A stretch of 46,138 nt of DNA from Lachnospiraceae bacterium (GTDB lineage: Bacteria > Bacillota > Clostridia > Lachnospirales > Lachnospiraceae), in assembly GCA_015057375.1 (NCBI GenBank), contig SVEM01000014.1, positions 1 through 46,138 on the forward strand. Direction: 5' to 3'. The position numbers and the translations under genes were made by a program. This document shows positions 26,269 through 35,215 of the stretch, piece after piece. Below the pieces are notes generated by a model. It saw only the letters and a list, made by a program, of their open reading frames with translations. It was not told where the DNA came from and did not search any database. Positions within the stretch are counted from its first letter, which is position 1, and every line of letters begins with the position of its first letter.

Positions 26269-26967
26269 CTATATTCCGAGTTTTTTTCTCAAGTTGGCAA
26301 TCTGTTTTTCGCTAAACTCTATATAATCTCCCTGTTTCAAAGTTCCGATTGTATAATCCATTATTCTTATTCTGTTTAATTTTGTTACTCTGTAATCGTA
26401 ATAATCGCACATTCTTCTGATCTGCCTGTTAAGCCCCTGTGTAAGAACTATATTAAACTCTCTGTTGTTAATAACATTTACCTTACAAGGTCTTGTTACG
26501 GTATCAAGAATAGGCACACCACGTCTCATTCCTTCGATAAGCTCCTTGTCGATGTTCTTATTAACAACAACATGGTACTCTTTTTCATGGTAATTGGCAG
26601 CCCTTAAAAGCGCATCCATAATATCACCCTGATTTGTAAGGAAAATAAGTCCTGTTGAATTTTTATCAAGTCTTCCTACAGGATATATTCTTTCTCTATA
26701 GTTAATGTAGTCAACTATATTATCTTTTTCTGCAGTAGAACAAACCACACCAAGAGGCTTATTATAAAGAAGCACAACAGGCGTTGTGTCATTATTTACA
26801 CTTCTACCTTCTACTTTTACATCATCCCCCGGCACAACTCTCATACCGCAGGTTGCAGTAACACCATTAACTGTTATCTTCCCGGCTTCAATCAGTCTGT
26901 CAGCCTCTCTTCTTGAACAAACTCCTGATTCACTGAGATATTTATTAATTCTGATACTTTCGTCCAT
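26269..26967 (-). CDS. rluF: 23S rRNA pseudouridine synthase, RluF-like
   Basis: This RsuA/RluB-family enzyme converts a uridine of 23S rRNA (position 2604 in E. coli numbering for RluF) to pseudouridine. The 232-aa protein has an N-terminal S4 RNA-binding domain (RINKYLSESGVCSRREADRLI), the catalytic aspartate in YPVGRLDKNSTGLIFLTNQGD (~95-115), and a C-terminal LTQGLNRQIRRMCDYYDYRV block. The RQIRRMC sequence favours RluF over RluB. The ATG at 26967 follows TTGGAGGACTA. A strong hairpin lies in its leader. Confidence 0.88.
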   Translation of the reverse strand: MDESIRINKYLSESGVCSRREADRLIEAGKITVNGVTATCGMRVVPGDDVKVEGRSVNNDTTPVVLLYNKPLGVVCSTAEKDNIVDYINYRERIYPVGRLDKNSTGLIFLTNQGDIMDALLRAANYHEKEYHVVVNKNIDKELIEGMRRGVPILDTVTRPCKVNVINNREFNIVLTQGLNRQIRRMCDYYDYRVTKLNRIRIMDYTIGTLKQGDYIEFSEKQIANLRKKLGI

Positions 26968-26987
26968 TAGTCCTCCAATATATAGCA

Positions 26988-27015
26988 GCGTCAGTACTAT
27001 AAATAATACTGACGC
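26988..27015 (-). promoter_or_regulatory. Stem-loop between the 27022 gene and rluF
   Basis: A 9-bp stem, GCGTCAGTA with TACTGACGC, has a 10-nt loop; flanking AT-rich bases can extend it. On the minus strand no T-run follows, so it looks more like an mRNA processing or stability element than a terminator. Confidence 0.5.
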
Positions 27016-27021
27016 AATATA

Positions 27022-27723
27022 TTAAACATTATTCATCGTTTCACAAAAACTCTTTAATTGTTCGTCTGTATTAATGACCTTTTCAAATCGCTCATTAACA
27101 AGATCTTTAAGATGCTGAACGTCCTCAGATTGATCTGCTTCTTCTATGAAATTATGTGTATCAGCATCAAGTCCGCTAAGGTATATAATATATCTTCCGT
27201 CTGAAGCAAGCGTTACATATAATGCAGATAATGCAGGTGCCGGTGTTTCGATACCTGTCAACTTCATATCATAATATACATATGCCCTGAAAGCATCCTT
27301 AGTCGGCTTTGTAACCGTGTAACAAATAAGATTATCAATAGATTCAATATATGAACCCTGAGCAGCAAGCTTACTTTGGTCAATCAGCGATGAATCACTT
27401 ACTATCATCTCAAGCGTTTCCATATCTGCACTTAATGTTGCATTATAATACTGTGTAACAAGCTCTGTTATATCAGGATATGCGTCCTTCTCAAGCACTT
27501 CGGTTCCAGCATAATCAAATGGAACAAGCGGGTCAACACATTCTTCATCACCCACAACACCGTCCGGCTGTTCATCTTTTTCTTTATCAATAACAGGTGA
27601 TGCCTGTTCTGCTTCTACAATATCAGATGCTGTTGGCACTGCAATTATAGATATAAACCATAACAGGCAAAGGAAAATATTTATTTTAAGAAATCTTCTT
27701 TTGTATATACAAACCTTTTTCAT
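27022..27723 (-). CDS. Exported or membrane-anchored protein of unknown function
   Basis: The 233-aa product starts at the ATG at 27723 (MKKVCIYKRRFLKIN) with GGAG 6 nt upstream. One hydrophobic segment (about residues 14-33, NIFLCLLWFISIIAVPTAS) is either a signal peptide or an anchor. An acidic low-complexity linker follows, then a domain from about 80 to 200 (ELVTQYYNATLSADMETLEMIV ... YVTLASDGRYIIYLSG), whose helix-then-sheet pattern resembles NTF2-like folds. No catalytic residues stand out. A tRNA-Arg gene lies 26 nt upstream with no terminator between, so the tRNA promoter may drive it. The family is not recognised. Confidence 0.7.
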   Translation of the reverse strand: MKKVCIYKRRFLKINIFLCLLWFISIIAVPTASDIVEAEQASPVIDKEKDEQPDGVVGDEECVDPLVPFDYAGTEVLEKDAYPDITELVTQYYNATLSADMETLEMIVSDSSLIDQSKLAAQGSYIESIDNLICYTVTKPTKDAFRAYVYYDMKLTGIETPAPALSALYVTLASDGRYIIYLSGLDADTHNFIEEADQSEDVQHLKDLVNERFEKVINTDEQLKSFCETMNNV

Positions 27724-27749
27724 GTCGTTCTCCATTTTTTAAATAATAA

Positions 27750-27823
27750 CACACCTGAAGGGACTCGAACCCCCGCAAACATGGTTCCGGAAACCACTGC
27801 TCTATCCACTGAGCTACAGGTGC
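27750..27823 (-). tRNA. tRNA-Arg (anticodon CCG)
   Basis: The cloverleaf is complete on the minus strand: acceptor arm GCACCTG paired with CAGGTGT (one G-U pair), D arm GCTC/GAGC, anticodon loop TTCCGGA with CCG at 27790-27788 (positions 34-36), and T arm GGGGGTTCGAGTCCC. The discriminator base is G. CCA is not encoded, so it must be added by nucleotidyltransferase. Confidence 0.95.
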
Positions 27824-27844
27824 ACAGTCTCAAATTTATCCTCA

Positions 27845-27873
27845 ATTATAACATGAGAAAATATCCAATTCAA
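27845..27873 (-). promoter_or_regulatory. Predicted promoter of tRNA-Arg
   Basis: On the minus strand there is a TTGAAT (27873-27868), a 17-nt spacer and a perfect TATAAT (27850-27845). Transcription should start near 27838, 15 nt before the mature tRNA. Confidence 0.65.
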
Positions 27874-27929
27874 GCGAATTATACACCTTTAATAAACTAA
27901 TGCATACTATAATCTCAGAGGTGATTTTT

Positions 27930-29018
27930 ATGATGCCAAATGAAATAAATTATTTTGCAACCGCAAACTCTTGTTACGGAAGAAAAAACCTGTTAGAAAC
28001 TAACATTTCACATTTGAAAAAACTGTATATCATTACAGACGGCTATGAATTCATAAGACACATTATACTTAAACATATAAGAAATGTATGTATTGAAAAC
28101 AACATAAGCATTGAAAATATTCGTTCATCGTACTCTCCTGATGAATATGACGGAATAATCCTTACCGAGAAAGGAATTGGTTTTGTAAATATAACTCTTA
28201 TCACTCTTGAAAACAGTCTGTCAAAAGCTCCGTTTGAAATAAAATATCTGCATTGTATTTCAGAAAATGAACATTGTCCGATAAATGATGAGCTGATTTT
28301 TAAATACAAAAAGCAGTTTCTGCTCTATTACAACAAAGCTTACAAAAAGCTCGCCGAAGCAAAAACTATTCATGACGACTGGGAAAATGTATATATAACG
28401 AACTTCAACAAACGCAGGGCTGATGAATATACAAGACAATTCATAAACAATAATATATTCAGAAACAGCATAAGCAAACCGAATGACGGATATTGTCGTC
28501 ACAGATTCTTAGGCTGTGCATCTCATAACGGCTCTGTAGATTTTGTAAATAATATAACGGAAAATATAGAAAAAAGATATTTTATCAAAGGCAGACCCGG
28601 CACCGGCAAATCGACATTTATGCGCAAAATAAATGAAGCTGCAATTTCGTCAGGCTTTGATACCGAAGTGTATCATTGCGGTTTCGATAGTGATAGCTAT
28701 GATATGGTCATAATACGTGCTTTAGATATATGTATATTTGACAGCACGTCTCCACACGAATATTTCCCGGACAGAAAGAATGATTCGATTCTTGACTTCT
28801 ACAGAAACTTTGTAAAACCGGGCACTGACGAAAGATTTAAAAGCACACTTTCTGACATTGAAGACAGATATAAAAACAACATAGCATCTGCAATATCATA
28901 TATGAAAGAAGCTGAGAAAATAGCAGTTAAAGCTAAAGAACATGTACTAAATAATGTTGCCGAAAATGCTTACGAAGATTGCATACGAAAAGTAACGGAT
29001 GTAATTAATGATTTATAG
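27930..29018 (+). CDS. PRK06851-like P-loop ATPase with degenerate first repeat
   Basis: This 362-aa protein resembles the clostridial PRK06851 family, in which two similar P-loop halves follow one another. The second half is intact: RYFIKGRPGTGKSTFMRKI (~residues 216-234), then EVYHCGFDSDSYDMVI and IFDSTSPHEYFPDR, both typical of the family. The first half aligns in layout (LYIITDGYEFIRHIILKHI, then SPDEYDGIILTEKGIGFVNI), but the G-x-x-G-x-G-K-S/T loop is gone. The ATG at 27930 follows AGAGGTGATTTTT; an earlier ATG at 27900 lacks a ribosome-binding site. The biological role of the family is unknown to me. It sits alone between the tRNA and glmS. Confidence 0.75.
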   Translation: MMPNEINYFATANSCYGRKNLLETNISHLKKLYIITDGYEFIRHIILKHIRNVCIENNISIENIRSSYSPDEYDGIILTEKGIGFVNITLITLENSLSKAPFEIKYLHCISENEHCPINDELIFKYKKQFLLYYNKAYKKLAEAKTIHDDWENVYITNFNKRRADEYTRQFINNNIFRNSISKPNDGYCRHRFLGCASHNGSVDFVNNITENIEKRYFIKGRPGTGKSTFMRKINEAAISSGFDTEVYHCGFDSDSYDMVIIRALDICIFDSTSPHEYFPDRKNDSILDFYRNFVKPGTDERFKSTLSDIEDRYKNNIASAISYMKEAEKIAVKAKEHVLNNVAENAYEDCIRKVTDVINDL

Positions 29019-29049
29019 TTTACTGCACATGATACCAGGTAAATGAATG

Positions 29050-29078
29050 TTGCAAATATAAGCATAAACATTTATACT
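29050..29078 (+). promoter_or_regulatory. Predicted glmS promoter
   Basis: TTGCAA (29050-29055), a 17-nt spacer and TATACT (29073-29078) give a start near 29085. The leader of about 30 nt is too short to hold a glmS ribozyme. Confidence 0.6.
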
Positions 29079-29115
29079 GTAAATAATTATATGGTTTTTT
29101 CGGAGGATTCGTATT

Positions 29116-30948
29116 ATGTGCGGTATAATCGGCTACACCGGTATTCTTAATGCCGGTCAGATTATTATAGATGGTCTTATGTCACTCGAATACAGAGGTT
29201 ATGACAGCGCAGGTTTTGCATACTTCCCTGATAATAATACTGACAAAATTGAAGTTATCAAATCAACGGGAAAAGTCTGCAACCTTGAAAACAAAATTCA
29301 TGAAAATATTAAGGAAAATCATCCTTTATGCGGTATCGGTCATACGCGTTGGGCAACACACGGTGGTGTTTCCGAAACAAATTCGCATCCACACTCATCA
29401 GGAAAAGTAACACTTATTCATAACGGAATTATAGAGAATTATCAGGAACTCGCCAATAAGATGGCTGCAAAAAGTAAATACCCTGTTTCCCAGACAGATA
29501 CAGAGATAGCTGCCATGGTCATTGATTCATACTATAATGGCGACCCTTACGAAGCTATTAAAAATGCATGCAACGAGCTTGATGGTTCTTATGCATTTTG
29601 TATTATGTTCAGTGATATTCCGGGCTGTATATTCAGTATAAGAAAAAACAGTCCTCTCGTAGGTGCTGTATGTGATGAAGGCTCATTTGTAGCATCAGAC
29701 GTTGTTGCAGTCATCGACTATACAAAAGAATACTTTATCCTTCCTGAAATGACTATTGCAAAGCTTACGAAGGATTCATTTGAAATATGTGATTTTGACG
29801 GCAATGAAATTATTCCTGAAATTATGCATATCAATTGGGATATTGCTGCTGCAAAAAAAGGTGGTTATGACCATTTCATGTTAAAAGAAATTCACGAGCA
29901 GCCGGAAGCGCTTCTTAAAACAATAGCTCCTAGAATTGTAAACAATCTTCCAGATTTTTCAAATGACGGTGTGGACGATTCATTATTTACAGGACTTTCA
30001 AGAATTGTAATAGTTGCCTGCGGTACTGCAATGCATGCAGGTATGCTTGGTAAAATAATGATTGAGAAATATACCAGAATTCCTGTATCAGTAGATATTG
30101 CTTCTGAGTTCAGATACGCAGATCCTATACTCGATGAAAACACGCTCGTAATAGCCATCTCGCAGTCAGGAGAAACAGCTGATACACTCGCTGCCATAAA
30201 ACTTGCTAAAAACGCAAACGCCCGCACACTTGCTGTAGTAAATGTAAAAGGTTCGGCAATAGCGCGCGAAAGCGAGTATGTATTATATACACATGCAGGT
30301 CCTGAGATATCTGTAGCAAGTACCAAAGCATATACAGTTCAGCTTGCAATAATGTATCTCATAGCATATAGAATGGCACTCGTTAACAAATTAGCTGATG
30401 AAAGTGTTATATCTTTAAAGATTAGTGGTCTTCTTGATTCTATGGACAAAATGAAGAAAATGCTTGAAATGGATGAGGAATTATATCTCATTACAAGCAA
30501 AATTAAGAAAGCCGATAACATCTTCTATCTTGGACGCGGAATCGATTACGCAATTGCATGCGAAGGTTCATTAAAGCTAAAAGAAATAAGTTATATACAT
30601 TCAGAAGCTTATGCGGCCGGCGAACTTAAACACGGAACAATATCACTTATAGTAGATAACGTTCCCGTAATCGCATTTGCAACACAGGACAATGTATACC
30701 AAAAGGTTATTTCAAATGTTGTTGAGGTTCGTTCAAGAGGTGCTTATGTAATACTTGTTACCAAAGCCGGAAAACATGTAGACACAACACTTTGTGATCA
30801 CCATATCGTACTTCCTCGCATGGATGAAGAATACACACCATTCTGTACAGCGGTTGTTCTTCAGTATCTTGCTTATTACACGGCTATCAGGAAGGACCTT
30901 AATGTAGATCAGCCAAGGAATCTGGCGAAATCGGTTACAGTGGAGTAA
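29116..30948 (+). CDS. glmS: Glutamine--fructose-6-phosphate aminotransferase (isomerizing)
   Basis: GlmS makes glucosamine-6-phosphate, the entry to UDP-GlcNAc and cell-wall synthesis. The 610-aa protein has the N-terminal nucleophile C2 (MCGIIGYTG) and a glutaminase domain with GHTRWATHGGVSETNSHPH (~75-93). Two SIS domains follow: ACGTAMHAGMLGK (~300) and SQSGETADTLAA (~350), then LGRGIDYAIACEGSLKLKE (~475). It ends in the conserved DQPRNLAKSVTVE tail. The ATG follows CGGAGGATTCGTATT. No glmS ribozyme core is found upstream, so control must be by other means. Confidence 0.97.
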   Translation: MCGIIGYTGILNAGQIIIDGLMSLEYRGYDSAGFAYFPDNNTDKIEVIKSTGKVCNLENKIHENIKENHPLCGIGHTRWATHGGVSETNSHPHSSGKVTLIHNGIIENYQELANKMAAKSKYPVSQTDTEIAAMVIDSYYNGDPYEAIKNACNELDGSYAFCIMFSDIPGCIFSIRKNSPLVGAVCDEGSFVASDVVAVIDYTKEYFILPEMTIAKLTKDSFEICDFDGNEIIPEIMHINWDIAAAKKGGYDHFMLKEIHEQPEALLKTIAPRIVNNLPDFSNDGVDDSLFTGLSRIVIVACGTAMHAGMLGKIMIEKYTRIPVSVDIASEFRYADPILDENTLVIAISQSGETADTLAAIKLAKNANARTLAVVNVKGSAIARESEYVLYTHAGPEISVASTKAYTVQLAIMYLIAYRMALVNKLADESVISLKISGLLDSMDKMKKMLEMDEELYLITSKIKKADNIFYLGRGIDYAIACEGSLKLKEISYIHSEAYAAGELKHGTISLIVDNVPVIAFATQDNVYQKVISNVVEVRSRGAYVILVTKAGKHVDTTLCDHHIVLPRMDEEYTPFCTAVVLQYLAYYTAIRKDLNVDQPRNLAKSVTVE

Positions 30949-30970
30949 GTAAAAAATTATAGACATAAAA

Positions 30971-31008
30971 AAATGCAGATATTACACTTTCATGTAGTAT
31001 CTGCATTT
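30971..31008. terminator. Bidirectional terminator between glmS and the hydratase gene
   Basis: A 16-bp stem (30971-30986 with 30993-31008, one G-U pair) has a 6-nt loop. It is flanked by an A-run on the left and a T-rich tract on the right, and serves two convergent genes. Confidence 0.85.
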
Positions 31009-31035
31009 CTTATTATATTATTTCACTATCTCATC

Positions 31036-33330
31036 TTACACTCTATTATAATTAATCAAACATCCCTTTAAGATAATATCTCTCTCATCATCTGTAAGTC
31101 TTCCGATTCCAAATACACACTCAGTAAGCTTACCGTCTTTTACAACATATCCAACGATTTCTTCTTTCTTATCCTTGATTGCTGCGGCAACGCCAGGAAT
31201 GAATATATAGTCTCCATTTGCAAATGGAAGTGCTTTGTCATCTCCGTCATAAAGGAGTGGAAGCATACCCCAGTTGATAAGGTTTGAACGATATCTCTTT
31301 GTTGCATATTCTTTTGCGATATTAGCAAGTCCACCAAGAACTCTCTGACATGAAGCAGCCTGCTCTCTTGCTGAACCGTCACCCGGTTTTACTGCATAAA
31401 TTGTACTTCCGAGTCCACATTCGTTTGGATTAATATCTGCAAATCTCTCATCATTTTTAATAGTTTCAAATACTTTTCCAAACTCTGAGTCTACAGGACT
31501 TGCACCTGCCACACGATTATGCTCAACCTCACGTACTTCTTTTGCTCTTCCTACATATGCAGGGTCTTTTCTTGACAATGCAAACTCAGCAAGTCCGAGT
31601 GGATTAGATCTGTATGATGAAGTCTCACCTGACGGGATAAGTTCGTCTGTTGTTGTAACAGGATCGTGGATTTCTGATACAACCTTAAGTACGATGTTGT
31701 CTGTAAGCTCTATCATAGCCGGCCAGTCTTTGATGTTTGGTCCGAGTACGATTTCCTGATTAGGATCACATACTCCCTTGCTGTCAAACACACGGTTAGC
31801 ATAAATTGTGCTGTCAAAATGATACTTAGGTGATGTATATTCAACATCGATTTCTGTAGCTGCTGTAAGATAACCTTTGTTTGCTGCTGTTGCCGCAATT
31901 GATCTTGCATCCATAAGTGCAACAGAGGATATCTGACCATTCTGAAGCTTAGAACCTTCTCTGTTAGGGAAGTTACGTGTTGAATGTCTGATACTAAGGG
32001 CGTTATTTGCCGGAGTATCTCCTGCACCGAAGCATGGTCCGCAGAATGCAGTCTTAACGATTGCACCTGAACCGATAAGGTCAGCAAGCTTACCATTCTT
32101 AGCAAGTTCCATATAAATAGGTGTACTTGCAGGATATACGCTTAATGTAAATTCATCTGAACCGATGCTCTTACCCTTGATAATATCTGCAGCATCACAT
32201 ATATTTTCAAATCCGCCGCCGGCACAACCTGCGATAATTCCCTGCTCAACATAAAGTCTTCCGTTACGTACTTTGTCTTTTAAAGAATATTCTACCTGTC
32301 CGTCAAGACTTACAAGTGCTTTCTTCTCGCAGTCATCAAGAATATCCATGAGATTAGCCTTGAGCTCTTCAATAGTAAATGCATTGCTTGGGTGGAATGG
32401 CATAGCGATCATCGGCTTAACCTTTGAAAGGTCAATGTAAACCATACCGTCATAGTAAGCAACTGCAGCAGGATTAAGCTCACTATACTCTTCTGCTCTG
32501 TTATGTATCTCATAGAACTCCTTAATCTTATCATCTGTTACCCAGATAGATGAAAGACAGGTTGTCTCTGTTGTCATAACATCAACACCGATTCTGAAAT
32601 CAGCGCTTAATGAACTTACGCCAGGTCCCACAAACTCAAGAACCTTGTTGTTAACATATCCATTTGCAAATACAGCCTTAATAAGTGCAAGCGCAACGTC
32701 CTGAGGACCAACGCCCTTCATAGGAGTACCTGTCATGTATACACCGATAACTTCAGGCATCTTAATGTCATATGTCTGCTTAAGAAGCTGCTTAACAAGC
32801 TCAGGTCCGCCTTCTCCCATTGCCATAGTACCGAGCGCACCGTATCTTGTATGACTGTCTGAACCAAGAATCATCTTGCCGCAGCCTGCAAGCATTTCTC
32901 TTGCAAACTGATGGATAACTGCCTGATGAGGTGGAACATAGATTCCGCCATACTTCTTGGCACAAGAAAGTCCAAACATGTGATCATCTTCATTAATAGT
33001 ACCACCAACCGCACATAAACTGTTGTGGCAGTTAGTTAATACATAAGGTATAGGAAATTCTGTAAGTCCTGATGCTCTCGCCGTCTGGATAATACCTACA
33101 AATGTAATATCATGTGATGTTAATTTATCAAATTTAATCTGAAGCTCTTTCATATTTCCGGAAACGTTATGCTTCTCAAGAATTCCGTAAGCCATAGTTC
33201 CTTTTGCAGCTTCCTCTTTAGAAACAACACTGCCTGTAAGCTGTTTTATACGGCTTTCCGCTTCAAATCCGTCTTCAACAACTTCATTTCCGTTAATCAA
33301 ATATGCTCCGTTCTTACTAAGTGAAATCAT
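31036..33330 (-). CDS. Aconitase-family hydratase (YbhJ-like)
   Basis: This 764-aa protein is a [4Fe-4S] hydro-lyase of the aconitase superfamily, most like the long YbhJ-type hydratases (PRK11413 group). It may act as aconitate hydratase or on a related 2-hydroxyacid. The start is the ATG at 33330 ([18 protein letters not shown]) with AGAGGAGAATATAT upstream. Visible motifs are [20 protein letters not shown] (~150), the cluster cysteines in [12 protein letters not shown] and [14 protein letters not shown] (~365 and ~430), and [12 protein letters not shown] (~455). The C-terminal swivel domain contains GSAREQAA and [12 protein letters not shown]-like residues that bind substrate carboxylates. 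It stands alone, without citrate synthase or isocitrate dehydrogenase beside it, so the in vivo substrate is open. Confidence 0.85.
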   Translation of the reverse strand: MISLSKNGAYLINGNEVVEDGFEAESRIKQLTGSVVSKEEAAKGTMAYGILEKHNVSGNMKELQIKFDKLTSHDITFVGIIQTARASGLTEFPIPYVLTNCHNSLCAVGGTINEDDHMFGLSCAKKYGGIYVPPHQAVIHQFAREMLAGCGKMILGSDSHTRYGALGTMAMGEGGPELVKQLLKQTYDIKMPEVIGVYMTGTPMKGVGPQDVALALIKAVFANGYVNNKVLEFVGPGVSSLSADFRIGVDVMTTETTCLSSIWVTDDKIKEFYEIHNRAEEYSELNPAAVAYYDGMVYIDLSKVKPMIAMPFHPSNAFTIEELKANLMDILDDCEKKALVSLDGQVEYSLKDKVRNGRLYVEQGIIAGCAGGGFENICDAADIIKGKSIGSDEFTLSVYPASTPIYMELAKNGKLADLIGSGAIVKTAFCGPCFGAGDTPANNALSIRHSTRNFPNREGSKLQNGQISSVALMDARSIAATAANKGYLTAATEIDVEYTSPKYHFDSTIYANRVFDSKGVCDPNQEIVLGPNIKDWPAMIELTDNIVLKVVSEIHDPVTTTDELIPSGETSSYRSNPLGLAEFALSRKDPAYVGRAKEVREVEHNRVAGASPVDSEFGKVFETIKNDERFADINPNECGLGSTIYAVKPGDGSAREQAASCQRVLGGLANIAKEYATKRYRSNLINWGMLPLLYDGDDKALPFANGDYIFIPGVAAAIKDKKEEIVGYVVKDGKLTECVFGIGRLTDDERDIILKGCLINYNRV

Positions 33331-33362
33331 ATATATTCTCCTCTTCGACTTTTTTCCTATAT

Positions 33363-33391
33363 ATATTATCACTTTACCTTAATATTCGCAA
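33363..33391 (-). promoter_or_regulatory. Candidate promoter of the hydratase gene
   Basis: On the minus strand there is a TTGCGA (33391-33386), a 17-nt spacer and TAATAT (33368-33363), about 35 nt before the start codon. Confidence 0.45.
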
Positions 33392-33403
33392 CAATACTTA
33401 TAC

Positions 33404-33432
33404 TTGTTTTTTTATTTCAATAATTGTATACT
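33404..33432 (+). promoter_or_regulatory. Candidate promoter of the O-antigen-ligase-like gene
   Basis: There is a TTGTTT (33404-33409), a 17-nt spacer and TATACT (33427-33432). The leader would be short, starting just before the GGAGG site at 33441. Confidence 0.45.
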
Positions 33433-33452
33433 TGAAAAATGGAGGATATGAT

Positions 33453-34847
33453 ATGAACAGCAAAAAAGATACCATTGCTAATTCGCTGTTTTTAATGATT
33501 TCTTTTCTTGGAATTATCGTACTTCAGCTTGTAGTCAGGGTAAACGGAATTAGTGATGATTATTTATTATATACATTTATATTTATAATACTTTCTATAT
33601 TTATGCTTTTCGCATTGCAGGCTTACACCGTTACTAAAGGCAAACGTAAAAAGCTTTCTTTTTGTATCCCATTTTTTGTGATTTGGATTTTAATGTGTCT
33701 GTGCATGCTTTATTCAGATATTATCGTTCCTAAACGGTATCCGTATCTGAGTTTGGTATTGTTATGTATATTTACGGGCGTATATATTCTTTTCCTGTTT
33801 ATAACACGAGAAAACAGAAACCGGGTATTAAATGTACTTATAACAAGCATCATAGTTGCATTTGTTATTGCTTCTGTTGTGTGCTTTTTGTTCAGACCTT
33901 TCAAGGTTGGAATACGCTATCTCGGATTATCAACCAATCCAAATGTATACGGAATGTTTTTAATATCCGTATCAGCATGTTTATTTACGAAACTTGACTA
34001 TATGATACAGAACCAGGCTAAATTGATAAAATGTATCATTATATATGTTTGTATAGGTATGGCGTTTTTCTTCTTATATATGACCGGAGCAAGAACATCA
34101 TTTATGGCGATTTTTGCAGTATTGCTTGTATGGTTTTTTATAAGACTTGTTTTATCCAGAAAGTCAAAACAGTCATTTATAAAATATTTTCTGTTTGCAG
34201 TTCCCGTTATTGTCGTTTCCTTTTTTGTTTCGTACGGAATGCTTGCAACTATCCCCAATCTCATAAACAAACCTATCGTATTTGAACGCGACAGGGACTT
34301 TTTGTTAAATGATGATTTAACAAAAATTTGTTATGCAAGTGAAACTACTCCTGATACAACAATCGAAGAAATTAAAAATGATGTTGAATATGCTATTGAA
34401 AATGCTGACAAAGAACCTTCATTATTCAAGAGAATATCAATGATATTTAGCGAGGGAGCGAGTCTTGATACTATTCTAAACGGAAGAATTAGTATATATA
34501 AAGATTTCAGTTCTAAAATCGATATGTTAGGTCATTATAAATATGGCAAGAAAGTAAATGGTACTTTTGTTGTAAATGCCCATAACAATACTATTCAGAT
34601 GGGTTATTCTTACGGAATCCCTGCAATGATATTTTATATCCTGTTGTGTGTATTTGCTTTAGTATATTCCATAAGATATTACATTCTATATCATAAGAAA
34701 TACAGCTGTGCAGTATTTCCGATGCTGATAGTCGGTGCATTTCTTATGACATCTCTTACTGAATGTATAATGCTACCATGGCAATCACTTCTCGCTTTTG
34801 CTTTTTATTTCTGCCTTGGCGAGATAATGAATACTCAAAAAGAATAA
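33453..34847 (+). CDS. O-antigen ligase/polymerase-like (Wzy_C) membrane protein
   Basis: This 464-aa polytopic protein has about ten hydrophobic segments and one large extracellular loop (~280-370). That layout is typical of the Wzy/WaaL O-antigen-ligase superfamily, which joins or polymerises lipid-linked glycans outside the membrane. Signatures are LGLSTNPNVYGMFLI (~155), TGARTSFMAIFAVLLVWF (~210) and VNAHNNTIQMGYSYGIPAM (~375-393), the last matching the conserved H-N-x-x-L/I-Q motif of Wzy_C. I start at the ATG at 33453, with GGAGG 7 nt upstream. It converges with glf, which supplies UDP-galactofuranose, so both may serve a surface polysaccharide. That link is inferred from position. Confidence 0.82.
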   Translation: MNSKKDTIANSLFLMISFLGIIVLQLVVRVNGISDDYLLYTFIFIILSIFMLFALQAYTVTKGKRKKLSFCIPFFVIWILMCLCMLYSDIIVPKRYPYLSLVLLCIFTGVYILFLFITRENRNRVLNVLITSIIVAFVIASVVCFLFRPFKVGIRYLGLSTNPNVYGMFLISVSACLFTKLDYMIQNQAKLIKCIIIYVCIGMAFFFLYMTGARTSFMAIFAVLLVWFFIRLVLSRKSKQSFIKYFLFAVPVIVVSFFVSYGMLATIPNLINKPIVFERDRDFLLNDDLTKICYASETTPDTTIEEIKNDVEYAIENADKEPSLFKRISMIFSEGASLDTILNGRISIYKDFSSKIDMLGHYKYGKKVNGTFVVNAHNNTIQMGYSYGIPAMIFYILLCVFALVYSIRYYILYHKKYSCAVFPMLIVGAFLMTSLTECIMLPWQSLLAFAFYFCLGEIMNTQKE

Positions 34848-34875
34848 AAAAATGTCGCAACATGCGACATTTTTT
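34847..34875. terminator. Bidirectional terminator after the Wzy-like gene
   Basis: A 13-bp stem (TGTCGCA/TGCGACA extended by six A-T pairs) has a 3-nt loop and a T-run on both strands. It starts at the last base of the Wzy-like stop codon. It would also end glf transcripts after they cross the repeat array. Confidence 0.85.
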
Positions 34876-34891
34876 AGGTGATTTTCTATTG

Positions 34892-35215
34892 CCCTATTAA
34901 TCTTGCATCTTGCTTGGTTTAGTAGGGTAATATTTTTGTCATTCGTCCTATTAATCTTGCATCTTGCTTGATTTAGTAGGGTAATATTTTTGTCAGTTGC
35001 CCTATTATTCTTGTATCTTGCTTGATTTATTAGGACATTTTTTCCTTCCGACACCCTAATATTCTCGCACCAAGCTTAATTTTGTAGGACAAACCTTCCT
35101 TCCGACACCCTATTATTCTCGCACCAAGCTCAATTTAGTAGGACAAACCTTCCTTCTGACGCCCTACTATTCTTGAAACAAACTCAATTTAGTGGGACAA
35201 ACCTTCTTTTTCCAC
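34892..35215. repeat. Six imperfect 54-bp tandem repeats with conserved hairpin arms
   Basis: Units start at 34892, 34946, 35000, 35054, 35108 and 35162, exactly 54 bp apart. Each begins CCCTAxTA (or TCCTAxTA) and has a partly complementary arm such as TAGTAGG about 28 nt later, so each can fold into a 7- or 8-bp hairpin. Units 4-6 share ACAAACCTTC after the right arm. Units 1-2 share GTAATATTTTTGTCA instead. Unit 3 has a left half like units 1-2 and a right half like unit 4. A partial copy lies at 34871-34891. Unit 6 holds the last codons and stop of glf (35189), so the array appears to have grown by duplication of the glf 3' end. It fills the intergenic stretch 34876-35188. Confidence 0.9.

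Noticed and set aside
29019-29115. glmS ribozyme upstream of glmS
   Set aside because: The gap is only 97 nt, a promoter occupies its middle, and the conserved ribozyme core is not seen.
34785-35054. An 89-aa leftward reading frame with an 18-residue repeat (LLNQARCKINR...)
   Set aside because: It exists because the 54-bp repeat length is a multiple of three. It would start at a GTG without a ribosome-binding site and runs antisense into the Wzy-like gene and its terminator.
34892-35215. CRISPR array
   Set aside because: Whole 54-bp units are similar end to end, with no unique spacers and no cas genes nearby.
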